64,000 nt of DNA from Cinnamomum chago. Taxonomy: Eukaryota; Streptophyta; Magnoliopsida; Laurales; Lauraceae. The number at the start of each line of letters is the position of its first letter. Within the stretch, counting starts at the first letter, position 1. The position numbers and the translations under genes are program-made. The notes beneath the pieces are model-generated. The model did not search any database and was not told the origin of the DNA. It was given only the letters and a program-made list of their open reading frames with translations. Where the stretch lies: the NCBI GenBank assembly GCA_038049695.1, contig CP142452.1:28136501-28200500 (forward strand). The letters run 5' to 3'. Of the stretch, positions 35,795 through 49,159 are shown in pieces.

Positions 35795-37635
35795 GTGCGT
35801 CCTCCCGTGCATGTTCAGTGCAAAGTGCTATTCTTTTTAACAAAATCTCTCAAATAAATAAAAAAGAAGTTGTATATCTCTGTTTCTTTCCTGATACCAT
35901 TTACAAAGTACGAAAAATACTATCGTGTTATCATTATAATGCTACTGTCATGCCGAAAAAATTAATAATAATAAAAGACATCATAAAGTATCATATAGAA
36001 TTTTTGTTATTCTTAAACAAAAAATATACATTACAGAAAGTAAATCTTTCATTCCCATCTCTTCCAGATAGGAATAGGATTGGGCACTGTAATTCTCATT
36101 TCTAAGATATCATTATCTAATAAATTGAATGTCCTTTTTCAAATACCCAAAAATCTCTTTCCTCTGAGTATTTGAGTTTTTATTCCCGGAAGAACAATGG
36201 AAGCCCCAATATGATTAAAACAGTAATCGATCATTGGATTGAAACTAGGACGGCTCTAATACCAAATGTTAAAATACTTTTAAATTTTCGACTCTCTCTA
36301 AAATCAATCCAATAATACTACAAACATTGAAGTTAAACCATTAGATGCGGTGAATGGTACCTGATTGTATCATCTTAAGCTTCCGTTCCAACAGAAGGTT
36401 GGTCTTCAGTGGGAATCGCAACTCTCTTTTCCTTTTGCCTGTCTTCTCTGATGGGTGATGATTACAGAGATTTGTCCGTAGGCAATAGAGTTACCCAGGG
36501 ATATATTTATAGACCCAAAATGGTATAATCTCTCATTCAATCAAGAAGAGAAAATCTTTCTAATTTGTCCTTTAATTTAAGAACCAATGACAACTAGTAA
36601 ATACCTTTCATTGACCATAAATGGAATATAAATGGAGAGAAGACCAGTCCACAGTTAAATGTGGTCATGTGGTTCATACAGAAAATCGATCCAACATTCT
36701 CCCACTTGGTCCATATGACCACAAAAAAAGAAAAGGATTGTGCATCCTCCCGTGCATGTTTAGTGCACAGGACAACTCACAGTCCTATTTTTTGTTTAAC
36801 AAAATGTCACAAATAAATAAAAGAGAAGTTGTATATCTCTCTTTCTTTCCTGACACCCTTTATAAGGTACAAACAATACTATCATGTTATTACTATCATG
36901 CCCAAAAATCAATAATAAAAGAAATAATAAAAAGTATCATACATAAGTTTTGTAATTCTTAAACAAAAAGAATTTACATAACAGAAAGTAAATCTTTCAT
37001 TCCTATCTTTTCCTGATAGGGTTGGGCACTGTAATTCTCATTTTCGAGACTATTATTATCCAATAAATTGAATATCCTTTATCAAATACCCAAAAATCTC
37101 TTTCCTCTGAGTATTTAGGTTTTTATTCCCGGAAGAATAAAGGGAACCCCAATATGATCAAAACAATAATCGACCATTGGATTCAAACCAGGGTGGCTTT
37201 GATGCCAAATGTTAGAAAAATTTTAGATTTTCAACCCTCTATGGAATCAATCCAATAATACTACAAACATTGAATCTTAACCATTAGATTCGGTGAATGG
37301 TACTGATTGCACCATCTTAAGCCTCCGATCCAACAGAAGATGGTCTTAGTGGAATCACAACTCTTTTGCCCTTTGCTTTTTTTCTCCGATGAGTGATGGT
37401 TGCAGAGACTCATTCGTAGGCAAGAGAGTTACCCAATGATTTATTTATAGACCCAAGATTCTATAATCTCTCATTCCATGAAGAAGAGAAAATCTCCCTA
37501 ATTCGTCCCTTGATTTAGCAATCAATGGAAACAAGTAAATACCTTTCATTGACCATAAATAGAACGTAAATGGAGAGAAGATGATCCACACTTAAATGTG
37601 GTCATGTGGGGCACACCAAGAAAATCGATCCAACG
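35795..37635 (-). mobile_element. Small tandem LTR element (TRIM-like), LTR-internal-LTR-internal
   Basis: Minus-strand order: LTR 37635-37210, primer-binding site TGGCATCAAAGCC (37207-37195, close to the methionine-tRNA site), a short internal region of about 513 bp, polypurine tract AAGTGGGAGA (36707-36698), LTR 36696-36267, then a second primer site and a second internal copy to about 35795. LTRs are about 426-430 bp with TGTTRG/CCAAC-type ends. No protein-coding domain is present. The extra internal copy makes it a tandem form, as known for TRIM elements. It is a fossil; no clear target duplication was found. Confidence 0.75.
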
Positions 37636-37902
37636 ATCTCATATTCAATATGTGCTCTACTAGTGTCTGAACAAGTTCTTGGACCACCATAGTAGGAGAA
37701 GGTTGAAATCGCTGGAATGGAGAAGAAGAAGGAAAAAGGGTAAAAGGGTTTTGGGATTTTTTTAATGGAAAAGGGAGTAGGTATATCCTCCTTTGTAAAG
37801 GACTTACAAGATACTATGAATCTATGATGATTAATTTTAGTTTATCATTCATTTGCATGACATTAACTTATGCATTGCAAGGGCATTATGTGTGATTCTA
37901 TA

Positions 37903-39612
37903 TGTTGGAAGTAGGTGGGCCTCGTGGATAGGTTTTCAAAACTTTTTGACCCACTTGACTCAGGGATCAAATACCCATAAGGCCATAAACCACATCCAAG
38001 ATGCAATCCCTCCATCTCATCAATCATGTACAGCAATAAACTCTATCTAGAAGATAGAAATCAGCAACAAACAAGCAACAAAAAATCCACAATATCCAAT
38101 GAAATAGATTGTGCCATTGGAGCTCGATTGTGCTCTAATGGAGAAGAAAACCAGCTAGTTGAAGAAACTCTTTCTTTGTAAGCAACTTAGGATCTCCAAA
38201 ACCTCTTAGTCTTCCACGCTATATCCCATATCAGATTTCTTCTCTAAAGGAGATGGGTGGGATCTCCTAAAGAAAACAACTAGAGGCTCTAAGGAACAAG
38301 AAGAGAACTAGAAGAAAAAGAGAAATTGTGCAATACTTTCACAATGTGGAAGCCTGGGCATGAATCCTTGTAGTGGACAGCCAAGGGGTTTGTTCCCCTT
38401 TTTATAGCATGGCAATTCTCTTCTTACTAATAATTAATTAGAAGTCTCACTTCCAAAAGAATTAGTAACTTTCTCCTTTCTAATTATTATAGGAGTCTCA
38501 CTTCCACAACAATTAGTAACTTATTATTACAACTATTAGAAATCTCACTTCAAATAGAAATAGTAACTTTGTAATTCTTTCCTTTTAGAGTTCAAATAGG
38601 ATTAGTATCTTTCTAATAACTTGGGCTAACGTGGGGACCATTGGGGATTCCATAGAAAGTTGGCTCAAACTGGGACACCGCGACCCCACATCTCATGTGC
38701 AATCCGGGCCCACAGTTAATTGCAAATAACACCACTATATAAATGCAATTGCACTTCAGTCATAAGAATAAATTATAAAGAAGACCATAAACTTCCCAAT
38801 TACCACAAGTAGACCCTTTTATTAATATTTATAGATCAATTGGATTAAATCTGTCCATTCTAATCTTAGATCTACATCTTATTATCCTTGAGACTCAATT
38901 AATCATAGTGATCATCAGTACCATCTAATTAACTCTTAATTGAGATGGATGTGCACTTACTAATGATAAATTCATTAATTGGCACAAGGGGATAATATAG
39001 ATAGATTCCATTTTGACCATTGAATGTTCCCACAGTCCTACTACCACATAACCAAAACACCGAGGTGTTGACCTACAGTTGGCATCACTCATTGGTGACT
39101 CAAAGCAAATGAATAGACAAAAACTTGAGTCCATTAATGTCTCAGAATTGAGAGTCAATTGCTAGGAAATTATGAGAGCAGACCTTAAAATCGAGATAGT
39201 ATTCCATAAGGTACTTATCATGATTTTTCAATACATCCAATGTACCAGCACTATGATCCAGAATCTTACATTCTGATGATCGAGACAAATCACACTATCT
39301 CATAGTGATCAAAGTAATGCAGCCTTATCATATGAGATGCTCAGTCTCATCACTGGTTGTGAAGACATTTAAGTATAAGATTTGTGACACATGTCTCTCG
39401 TATGTGGATCTCATCCATACACACATATCACATCTAATAAACTAATGGGACTCGGATCATCTCATGAACCATTATGTCATATGTATTGGTTATGTGCATT
39501 AAGTAATAAAACATCATTCATCTCATGAAAAGAAAGCATGATTTTATTGATAAATAAAGAAATTAATCAATTTATTACATCATCTGATGGATTGAGTCCA
39601 TACAATCTAACA
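37903..39612 (-). mobile_element. Solo LTR, same family as 15050-16811
   Basis: In plus orientation it starts TGTTGG and ends CTAACA, flanked by an exact 5-bp duplication CTATA (37898-37902 and 39613-39617). It is 1,710 bp and matches the 15050 copy over its whole length in reverse, including the block GGGCCCGGATTGCACATGAG. No internal sequence adjoins it. Confidence 0.9.
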
Positions 39613-39617
39613 CTATA

Positions 39618-40383
39618 TACAGCGAGCACTAATATGGTGCACAGTCTTGCAAGGCACACTTCATTGTGTGGCCCACCTAAGGCCCCACCACTAGTGGGAC
39701 TCAAAGATCTAGGTGGGCGAACCTAGATATAAAAGGTCTGGACCTCTATCGCGTATATCTAATAAAGAGTCACCCCATGTCTAAACCTTGTGATCGCCCC
39801 ACATTATAAAACCTGAAAAGGTTGAAAATAGGTCCTTTTCACACCGATCTCCTTCAACATGTTCTTTCTAGTAAGAGTTTGAGATCCTCTTCGTGGCGAT
39901 CGAGGTTCTCGTCGCCAATCCTCTCGTTGTTAGTCTCTTTCTCTCTCTCTCACCAAATAACTCTAAATAAAGCAGTCTTCCTCCTCATTTGTAGTTACTC
40001 CTAAGCACTCTATACCTGAATATGAACCCTTAATCTTCAAATCCTAATTTCAAACCCCAAATCTCCAAATTCTAATCCAAACCCTAAGCCCTAAATCACA
40101 AAATATCTACAGGTCCGAAGATGACCAAATCACCATTGGGCACACTTTAAACTTCAATTCATACATAAATCAAGCCTTAGGATTCATATGTTTGGATAAC
40201 TTGAGCTACATTTAAGCGAAAAATTTTCTTCTTTGTCATGAGCCCATTACCGGCTATATGGAATTATCTTTACAGCTAAGGTAAGTGCAAGCAACCAAAT
40301 TTCTTATATCCAAATAAAATCTATTTGGGAATCCAAATTGGGTAAATGGTTGCTCACCCAAATTACCATTTCAGGGCATCCAA
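39618..40383. other. Non-coding DNA resembling a plant 5' leader
   Basis: CT-rich runs (TCTCTCTCTC near 39941) and AAACCCTAA (near 40078), a telo-box-like element of plant promoters, are seen, but no following coding exon is present because a solo LTR begins at 40384. A disrupted host 5' region is possible. Confidence 0.35.
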
Positions 40384-43300
40384 TGTGAGGCCCCACCCTT
40401 TGTGGACCCTCTAATTGCTACTTTATATGCTAATTATTGCTAATTTATACTAATTAATACTAATTATTGCTAGTTACTAGTTAATTGTGCTAATAGGGGT
40501 TAATCAGGGTAATTAGTTAGATTTTCCTAAGTTATAGTTAGACTAGCTTAGTTGAGTTAGTATTTTAGTTAGTAGGGTGTTTTGGTTAAATTTAGGCTAA
40601 TTAGTGTAGAGAGATCCTTAGTATGGATTTTAATTAAGTAGAGGGGGTTTAATGTAAAAAGTGCTTCTCTAGAACCTTCCTACCTAAAGACCTTAATACC
40701 CCTAACCCTAACCCTAATTATATGTAAACCTAAAGGCTAATACAGTCAACAACCACTCCCCAAGAAAAACCCTAAGCTACTATTCCCTTCCCATTTCCTC
40801 TCTTCCAAGCTACTGTTGTTGATTCTGTGCTGGGACTTCTTCTTAGTAGCTGCTGCTACTACTTCTCCTTCTCCATTGAGCTGCTGTTACTGTGCTGGAG
40901 AATCACTAGAGCTGCTACTGCTGTATCTTCTTCTTCTTCTTTGTTGGGCTGGGTTCTCTCTTCTAATTCTCTCTCTACTAAACCTTCTCTCCTTCACTAA
41001 AGGCAAGTGCACTACACTCTTAACATAGAATGTATATTTCTGTTTTCAATGATTCAGTCATTCAGTCATTTCCATTCAGTTAATGTGGATCTGTAGATTT
41101 ACCTTTGAGCTTAGAATAGATGGACTATTGGCCATTGATGGATGAGAGAAATCTATTTTTTTCATATGCTATGATTTGTGGGTTGTATAGAAACAATTGA
41201 TTAGAAATGGGTGAAGAAGAGTGACTGTTACAGTCACTGTAATGGAAAACGGTGAGAATTTGGGGTTTTGTGTTGAGATCAGTGGGGTCCAGGTGGGCCA
41301 CCCTTGGAGATCCGGACCCCACATCGTGTAGGGCCACCTTGGGCGACCCAGATGATGAGGGCTGATCGTGGGCCCTTGATCAGTGGGGCCCACGATCGTT
41401 GCTTCTCCATGCATCAGGCGAGTCGTTCTCTGTTGCAACGATGTGCAGTGTTCTATTACAGAACTTGTGTTGTGTTGAGTGGGAAAGAGATGAGTGAGTG
41501 TTTGGTGGTTTGAGGGTGCATGGGAATAAGAGAGGAAAGAAAGAGAGAGAATGATAGTTGACATGTGTCTTGGAATTAAAGAAAGAGAGTAGATGATGAT
41601 GACATGTGTGGATATGATTTTGACCACCTGGGTTAAATATGGGGATGAGAGAGGTTAGGTGGATTACAGAACCTATTATACCTATGCTTTAACACATGGC
41701 CCCATTAGATTTTTAAATTAGAATTAATACCTTAGTTATATTATTAATTAATTCAATTAGATCCTTGAATTATTTTGGAGAGGGAATCAACATGTGACCT
41801 TCAAAAAATATATATAATATTTCTCGACCCTATTAATTTTAGGAATTAGAAATAAAAGACCCCCTTAGTCTTTAATTAATTTAAATTAGTTTGGACCCTT
41901 TAGATTTATACTTTTAGAATTTCATTAGATTTTATAATTTGATTAAGCCCTGAGTATTTTATGAACCCAATTCGAATAGTTTGTGTATGATTTGGATTTT
42001 TTCCATCAGACCCAGACTTTAGTGCAAAAGTTGAGATTTGGCCTGGAATCTGTTGACTCAGGTACACCTGTGTACCAGATCGACCGGCTGGCCACCTGGT
42101 CAATCGGGTACACTGGAAATTTCAGAATCCAAACCAAGTCCCAACTTTGATTCCAGTGGAGCAGATCGACCCGACCCTTGCCAGGTCGACCTGCCACACT
42201 GTGAACACTAAGATGTGAGTTTAGCATTTGTTTTATGATTGATCGATTGTGGGGCCCATTAACCATCCAAATGAACTTCCATCAATGTGCCAAGCACGAG
42301 TCAGTGGCGTGACTCGACCTTGACTCGTGGGGACCACCGATTAGGGTTTTGGTCGTTTAATCTAAGATGATTTGACCCCTAAGAGTTGTCAATGATGCCC
42401 GTAACCTCATGAGCACCAACCACAGTATCATATGGCATCAGTGACTTCGCTTAGAGATCAAATTACCGGAGATAGACCTGAACCTGAACGTGGTCCATTA
42501 CCTAGGATTGGACTGTTGTTATTCCCGTTGATTCTCTTGTTGAAGTTCACACTTCACCTTGTTTAATGCTGTCATTCTTAGATCTTTAGTGTAGTTGTTA
42601 ACTGTTAATTAAGCATAAATGGAGGACCTGAACCTAGGATATCTTAGAGGTGACCCGTTAATATGATTTGGAGAACACTGACCCGTGTCTGTGTCTAGGC
42701 GGGCCCTTATTGGGCCTAAGTGTGGGATGTGTACCTTTAGTTGGAGGAGGTAGTTTATATTGGGCTTTTAAGTCATGTTGGATTAGAATGCACTGTTTAT
42801 CAGTAGTAAATGGATTTGATGCCTCGTTTGGACGGTTTTAGACCAGGCTATGTATTAATGGGCCTTGGTATGGATCCAACGAGTGGGCTTGGACTTAGAA
42901 TATAATCCGTAGACTGATTGATGTACAGACCTCGTAGAGACTTGGTTAGGACCTTGTTCACGCAAGGCAAAGCCTAGACAGACACAGACCCTTAGAGTTA
43001 TTCTCGAGTCGGCATAGACATTCACTCGGTTGATTTAAGCTCAGCCTGTGGACTGATCATCCCCGGTAGGAGCTAGTTATGAGTGTTGAGAAGCTATCAT
43101 GATGAGCTGTGTGGTTAAGACGGACGGTGTGATACCGTGTCCGGTCTTGAGTGATGGTTGTGATGAGATGATGAGTGATTTGCGGGATTAGTAATTCCCA
43201 GCACTGGTGAGATTTCCCCGCCGCAACTGTGTTCAGTATGGGAGGGCCGCGGCATAATATCCCGCGATATTCCAGCTCGTGTGAATGTGCCATTTCGTAG

Positions 43301-43932
43301 TAGATTAGATGTTTTATATTTATCCTGATTCCGTATGATTATATTGCTCAATTGCCTAGTTCTTTACCTTGTCATTCTTTAATTTATTTACCTGTCTCTA
43401 TTCATTTGATATATATGTCCTATGTTAGTAGTATGCTGTGACTTGCTAGATCTTTTAGATCTGACCCATCTTTGGTGCTTAGGCCTTGACCCAGAGATCC
43501 CAGAGGATGCGCTTGCGCTAGTAGAGGCGCCGATCGTCGGAGATTACGGATGGGGTCCGGCCGACCCGGATGTCGAGCCGGAGGGCGATGACGAGTTACC
43601 TGGGTTTTGATGGTTCTCTTTATTTTGGGTTTGAGAGAAATTTTGTAGGTGAGCCGGGTAGCTAACAAATATGTATTAACCTTGATATTAACATTTTAAC
43701 TTTTTAAACTAGACTGTAGTTCTGCTCACAATTAATATATCGATACCTATTTGCTTCCGCTTTATTTATTATGCTTCCGCAAGTTAACCATTGAGTTCAT
43801 ATTGTTCAAAAGTTTTAAATTGGACCTCACTGCGGGCCTACGATCTTGGAAGTTCTCGGATTTTCCGGGAAGTAGTGCGCCAACTTCGGGTATTCAAACG
43901 ATTTTATCGGTATCCGGAATTGGGGCGTTACA
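40384..43932 (+). mobile_element. Solo LTR of a Ty3/gypsy chromovirus, 3,549 bp
   Basis: It starts TGTGAGGCCCC and ends GGGGCGTTACA, and is flanked by an exact 5-bp duplication TCCAA (40379-40383 and 43933-43937). The same ends and long shared blocks (for example around 43005-43080) occur in the LTR of the minus-strand element at 56981-60061. That link gives the family: Ty3/gypsy, Tekay/Del-type chromovirus with very long LTRs. It contains a short CCCTAA repeat (40700-40717). No internal region adjoins it. Confidence 0.92.
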
Positions 43933-43937
43933 TCCAA

Positions 43938-44728
43938 ACACATAGGATTAAAGAAAATGTTATCTTAGGTTGTTTTGACTATGATAAATTGATGATCACC
44001 TGGATTTGGGAGAGCTAGTGGGAAGACCCTTTAATTGGACAGGAGATCCGAGCATGGAAAAAAGTTATGTCTATTTAAATGGGTTTTTTTATCTTTTGAT
44101 ATTATTAATGTGAAAAAAGTTAGCAAAGTCGAGTAAATGTTTAGCCCCACATAAACAAAGATCCTGGGCCCACCACTGTGGGTGGGCCCTACTTGTGTAC
44201 AAAATTGATTGGCGGACCTAATCATCCTAATCCCTTGATTAATAGTCCACAAATTTCAATGACTTTGTATTAAAAAAAATATCAATCAAACCATCTAGTT
44301 CACACGGATGGATGCAAACCCCGAGATTCGATGAATAGGGGGAGTCTTGGTTTTGCTGTCTACTTGGATGAATGATTATTTGGGCCCCACTTTGTGGTGT
44401 GTACATATGAACTGTGCATATCGTGTACATTGGATCATTCGCTTGTATATATCACTTAAGCAGGTGGTTTACTAAGAGAGAGTTTTTGGACCTTATTTAC
44501 GTCACAAACAAGCTCTATGGGGCCCACTTAGGGGCACCTTTGATCAGTGTAGATTTGAGCCTTCACTCGCTGTAGGATTGAATCAAAAGATCTTGCAAAT
44601 ATATGTCAATAAACTTTAAGGCTATCAAATCATGGGCTAAAATAATCTAATGAGCTTAGTGGGTCCCACAAGCTGAACTGCATGTAATCAATATACAGTC
44701 ACTCTATCTTCTCACCCCTCGACACCAA
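43938..44728. other. Intergenic DNA
   Basis: No gene recognised. GTGGGCCC phrases near 44165-44190 and 44390-44400 hint at decayed repeats. Confidence 0.35.
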
Positions 44729-44954
44729 TTAAAAATAGGGGGATTCTACGAGAGGTCCCTCAACTTTTGACTTTAATGCAAACAATCCACAAAAAAAAGT
44801 CATGTAGCCAAAGGTCCCTCACACACCATCTCATACCTGAAATGTCCAATTTACCCTTTCTTTAAATCATATCCCATGATTAGTGGGATATCCCATTAAT
44901 AATGGCCAACTACCATTTAATTGCCCACGATTAATGTAATCTCATTAATGATAT

Positions 44955-45775
44955 TTTCAAATAAATTCTAAAAAAACACAAGTAAATATCAAAATAACAC
45001 AAAATAAATTTTAAAAATGCAATAATTTCAAAAAAAGCACTAATTTTTTTTAAAAAAGCAATAAATCTCAAAAGAACACAGATAAATTTTAAAAGATGCA
45101 AATAAGTTTCAAAAGATCAAAATAAATTTCAAAAGACTCAAATAAATCTCAAAAGATCCAAAGAAAATTCAAGAAATGCAAGTAAATTTCAAAAGATGCA
45201 AATGAGTTTCAAAATATGAAAATAAAATTCAAAAACGCAAACACATTTGCCAAAACTAAGATAAATCATTTTCCAAATTTCTGAAAAATTTGCCAAAAAC
45301 TCAAGTATTTTTCATAAAACTCAATTAAGTTTATTTCAAAAAATGCAAATAAATTTCAAAAGACGCAAATAAAATTTAAAAAAGAAAATATATTTCAAAA
45401 AATGAAAATAAAATTAAAAAATTGTAAATAGATTTAAAAAAATGAAAATACATTTGCCAAAACTAAGATAAACTAATTTTCCAAATTTCAAGACTTAGAT
45501 AAATTTGTTCCAGAAATCAGATAAATTTGTTCAAAAAATCAGATAAATTAGCCAAAAACTCATATAGATTTGTCTATAACTTAGAGAAATTTTTTTCAGA
45601 ACTCAGATAAATTTGCGCAAAATTGAAATAAATTTGACAAAAAATGAAAAAACTTAGATAATTTTGACACAAACTCATAAAATTTGTTAAAAGCTCAGAT
45701 AAATTTGACAAAAACTTAGATAAATTTCATAAAAACTCAAATAAATTTCATAAAAACTCAGATAAATTAAGACTG
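44955..45775. repeat. Degenerate minisatellite, period about 20 bp
   Basis: Units such as ATGCAAATAAGTTTCAAAAG follow each other with A-rich variation; the second half uses CTCAGATAAATTTG-type units. At least seven consecutive 20-base units are clear around 45100-45240. About forty units would fill the tract. It lies wholly inside the Mutator-like element. Confidence 0.82.
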
Positions 45776-45779
45776 TTTT

Positions 45780-46630
45780 TTGCTTCATGGGTTAGGCGAA
45801 ACTGACCCAAACCCGGAACTGAACCCAACGAACCTGGGTTGTCTTCCTCTCCTCTCCATGTTTAGCATTGTCCAGATTCATAGGGCTTCTCAAGCAGGTC
45901 AGGTGAACTTAAACCCAGAACAGAAACCGACCCAAGAAGGTCGTCTTCTTCCTCCTCTTCTCCTTTTGCAACTGGGGAGACGACTCCCTGCTATCTTCTC
46001 CTCCTTCCATGGCAACAACGCAGCGGCGCTTCTTCTTTAGTGACGCCCAGCGGCGACGGAGACTCCAGCGATGGACGTAGAATCCTGGTGATGTGGGGCC
46101 CAGTCGAAAAACAAACTTCCGACGTTCTTCGTCGGTCTTCAAACAGAGAATACAAAACCCAAACTGCCCCCCTTCCTGCTGTCTTCTTCCACTCTGGCCA
46201 CGCACGACGCTTCTCCGACAAGATTTTTGCGGTCCGACGAAGATCAGCGGCGTTGTTTCTTTTCCGGCAATCTTCTACAACCAGGGAAGAGATCGATCAA
46301 CAGGGATCTAGGTCGTCTTCTGCAAAGAACCAGAAGGCTTTCTCTGCTAGACTACCTTCAGCTTCGGCGAGACCAGATCACCAAATCTTCTTCGACGACT
46401 TCCGGGAAACAGTGCCCTATCACCTCTTCTTCCTCGTTTTGTTTCAGAGAATGAAACAACACAACTTTGCAAGCGCCATGCCGGATCTAGTGCCTCCTCC
46501 GGTTCTTCGATCTGTGTGGCCCACCAAGAGACTGATCTTCTGCGATCCTGGATCAGTTCTCTGCAATGAATTGATTTCGGAATCCTTCTTCTCCGATCTC
46601 TCTTTTCTGCATGGGATAACCATGCGCTAG
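45780..46630 (+). other. Gene-like open segment inside the Mutator-like element
   Basis: Two long frames, 45780-46040 and 46040-46630 (196 codons, ending at TAG), lie in sequence with higher GC than the surroundings and many TTCTTC/CTCCTC runs. The predicted products are Arg/Ser-rich and resemble no family I recognise. Frames are also open on the minus strand (46347-46757), so coding is not shown. It could be a captured 5' UTR/first-exon region of a host gene. Confidence 0.3.
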
Positions 46631-46861
46631 GATTGCCCAAGCCTAACGAGGGAGAATACAAATTTTGAAAATTTAAAATTTTATGCCTAAAACGGTTGAA
46701 AGGGAAAATTAGTCCTGAAAAATTAAACCATGTGGATATAGGGACCTCTAGCTTCAAACAGTCTAGCTGCTTGGACCAGAGCCCTTAAAAAGAATTTGCC
46801 TGGACTAGAGGCTGGATAGATTCCATTGTAGGGACCTTTCGCTAATTATCTCTTAAAAATA

Positions 46862-48394
46862 CTCATCCCACATGCTCAGTCACTTTCAACTTTCTCATCC
46901 AAAATGGGGGTCCGGATCCTGTGGGGATTTTCCCCACAGCTACCATGAGTGGACCAATCACGGTTTGCCACGTCACCGTAGGAAAATCGTCAGACGATCC
47001 GATTCCCAAAGGGGCAGAACTACAGTGTAACCTCTACACTGCATTATAGTGTAGCACCCTAGTGAAATCATGGTTGGTCCATCTTCTGAAAATCCGAACC
47101 ACTATCACCCCTACCATGCGTCGTACTAAGATGGCCATCACTGATTTGAATAAATATTAAATACCTGATAAACTCCCCTTACTTTTGTCTTTTTCCTTGG
47201 AAGAGTCACATGTGTAAAACCCATTGATGAATCTAATGGTTGGCCCATTGAGACTGACCTTGAGGATTTACATACATAGACTATAATAGGTGTTAAGGGT
47301 GATGAGTGGCTTGGATTTTGAGAAGATGGCCCCTCCCATGTGCTTCATAAAAGGTGTTGCACCATCCATAAACCCCACTGTAGTTTCTCATGTGTTAAAA
47401 CAGAGGCAAGTATTGTCCACATTCCAGAGTCCGCGAGGGAGAAAAAGGGTAGGTTATCAGGAGTTCCCATTCAATTTGGAATGAAAATCTGCCAACAAGC
47501 GCAGCTAAGATTTTCGACAAGTAGAACCCTTTCTTTAGCCTCATCATAAGTTTCTGGAGTCCGATCCTCACAGGATCTTAATTCTCCTCAACTCATCAGA
47601 TGATCCAGTTATTAATGGTATTGATTTTTAGGCACTCAAAAAGCTCAAACGCCTCAATTTCAATCATGAGGCCCATTTAGGGAGTGTCCCTTGTGTGGCC
47701 CCACACACCACATTATTGGCAGGGGTTTGGAAAACCTCCTCTTGTTATAAAAAAAGTTTCATTATCGATAATTTTACCCTTAAACCGTGGAATATTGTTA
47801 GTGGCAATACATGATATCCCAAGGATATAGAATATCACACAAAATCCACATTTTTTCACCCCGCCTCCTTTCTATAATGCATGTTGCCTTCCACGGAAGA
47901 GAGAAAAAGAACCACAATTAAAACCATTTCACTAAGGCCGAACTAAATATTGTAACAACTCAAACTCAAGAATAAGAGAAGATAGAGTTTTGGATTTGGG
48001 GTAATATGAGTGTTTTGTATTTGAGTTTGCAGGAAAAATTGTACGATATCCGTCTCAGATGATTGTTACATTGCATGGTGGGATATTTTAAAGCCCTGAG
48101 CAGGTTTTAAGCATAAAACAATCACTTTTATAGCGCCCTTAATGGATAAAATTATCTAAATTTCCAACAAGTGTAGTTATACTATGGAGAGTTGCCCTTA
48201 CACCTGACATTCCCCCATAAGAGGTCAGAGTTAAAAAAAATTCATTCGATATCTTAGGACTGTGTGATAATATCCCATATTTCATATTGTGTGATATCCT
48301 AACAACGTGCAATATTGCAAATATTAGCCTACCCAATTTCTAGGAAAGATAAATTCGACTATTGTGAGGGGAGGATGGCAGATGAAGGACCAAT
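46862..48394. other. Intergenic DNA
   Basis: No gene recognised. A perfect small hairpin CTGTGGGGA..TCCCCACAG lies at 46919-46939. Open frames of 62-69 codons at 47290-47549 have no known features. Confidence 0.35.
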
Positions 48395-49158
48395 CCTGCG
48401 GCCAATATCCCTTTGCAGGAATTTGGAGAATTCATGTCTGGTGGAATTTGGAGGATTTAGAATGCCGGAATTCAAAATGCTACTAAACTCCTTAAGAATT
48501 CAGATTCCATATTTGTTTCATCCTACAGTTTCATACCTAAGAATTCAATCTAACTTGAATTCTAGGAATTCTCTGTTTGATAACTTGGAAGAGTTCTTTT
48601 TCTGGAATATAATGCAAAGTTAAATAAATCTATATCAAAGAGGACCAGTCCTAATCCGTCTTTACTCATTTTGGTAAGGACTCGTCCATGATGTCCATTC
48701 CAAGCCCTCATCCAATGGTCCTCATCTTCCATATAAAATGCAAAGATAGAAAAAAAAAAAAAAAAAAAAAACAAACAAACAAACTAGATAGAAAAAAAAA
48801 AAAAAAAAACAAACAAACTAGTCCCAGTTCCTCTTCCTCGTCTCTCATTGTAAAAGGAAGAAACCCAGTCCCTCCCTATCCCTCATCTCTCATGCCGAAT
48901 GAAAGAACCCAAAAAGGCGCTCTCTCTCGGTTGCCCTCTTCCTCATCTCTTTAAAAAGAATTCTTTCAAAGTATCAAATAGAGAATTTCTAGAATTTAGG
49001 TTAGATTGAATTCTTAGACATGAAATTGCATGAAAAAACAAAAATGAAATTTAAATTCTAAAAGAGTTTAGTTGCATTTTAAACTCCGGTATTCCAAATC
49101 CTCTAAATTCCACCAAACATGAATTCTTCATATTCCCGCAACCAAGCCGGCCTTTAAA
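48395..49158. mobile_element. Fold-back element with about 200-bp inverted ends
   Basis: The left arm (about 48395-48600) and right arm (about 48960-49155) are inverted copies at roughly 80% identity; shared landmarks are AGAATTCATGT.TGGTGGAAT and CTAAGAATTCAATCTAAC. The 360-bp centre contains A-runs (48749-48800) and pyrimidine-rich sequence. No transposase, and no clear target duplication. Confidence 0.65.
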
Positions 49159-49159
49159 T

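Larger units (their letters stand above)
44738..46852. mobile_element. Mutator-like non-autonomous element, 2,115 bp (Pack-type candidate)
   Basis: An exact 9-bp duplication TTAAAAATA flanks it (44729-44737 and 46853-46861). The left end (GGGGGATTCTACGAGAGG then TCCCT) and the complement of the right end (GAGATAATTAGCGAAAGG then TCCCT) match at about 16 of 23 positions and look like Mutator-type ends. No transposase frame. The interior has two unlike parts: an AT-rich 20-bp minisatellite and a richer-GC, gene-like segment at 45780-46630. Such a foreign segment between Mutator ends is what Pack-MULEs show. Confidence 0.8.

Noticed and set aside
46347-46757. Minus-strand frame of 136 codons as a gene
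   Set aside because: Overlaps the plus-strand frame in the Mutator-like element; neither has family support.
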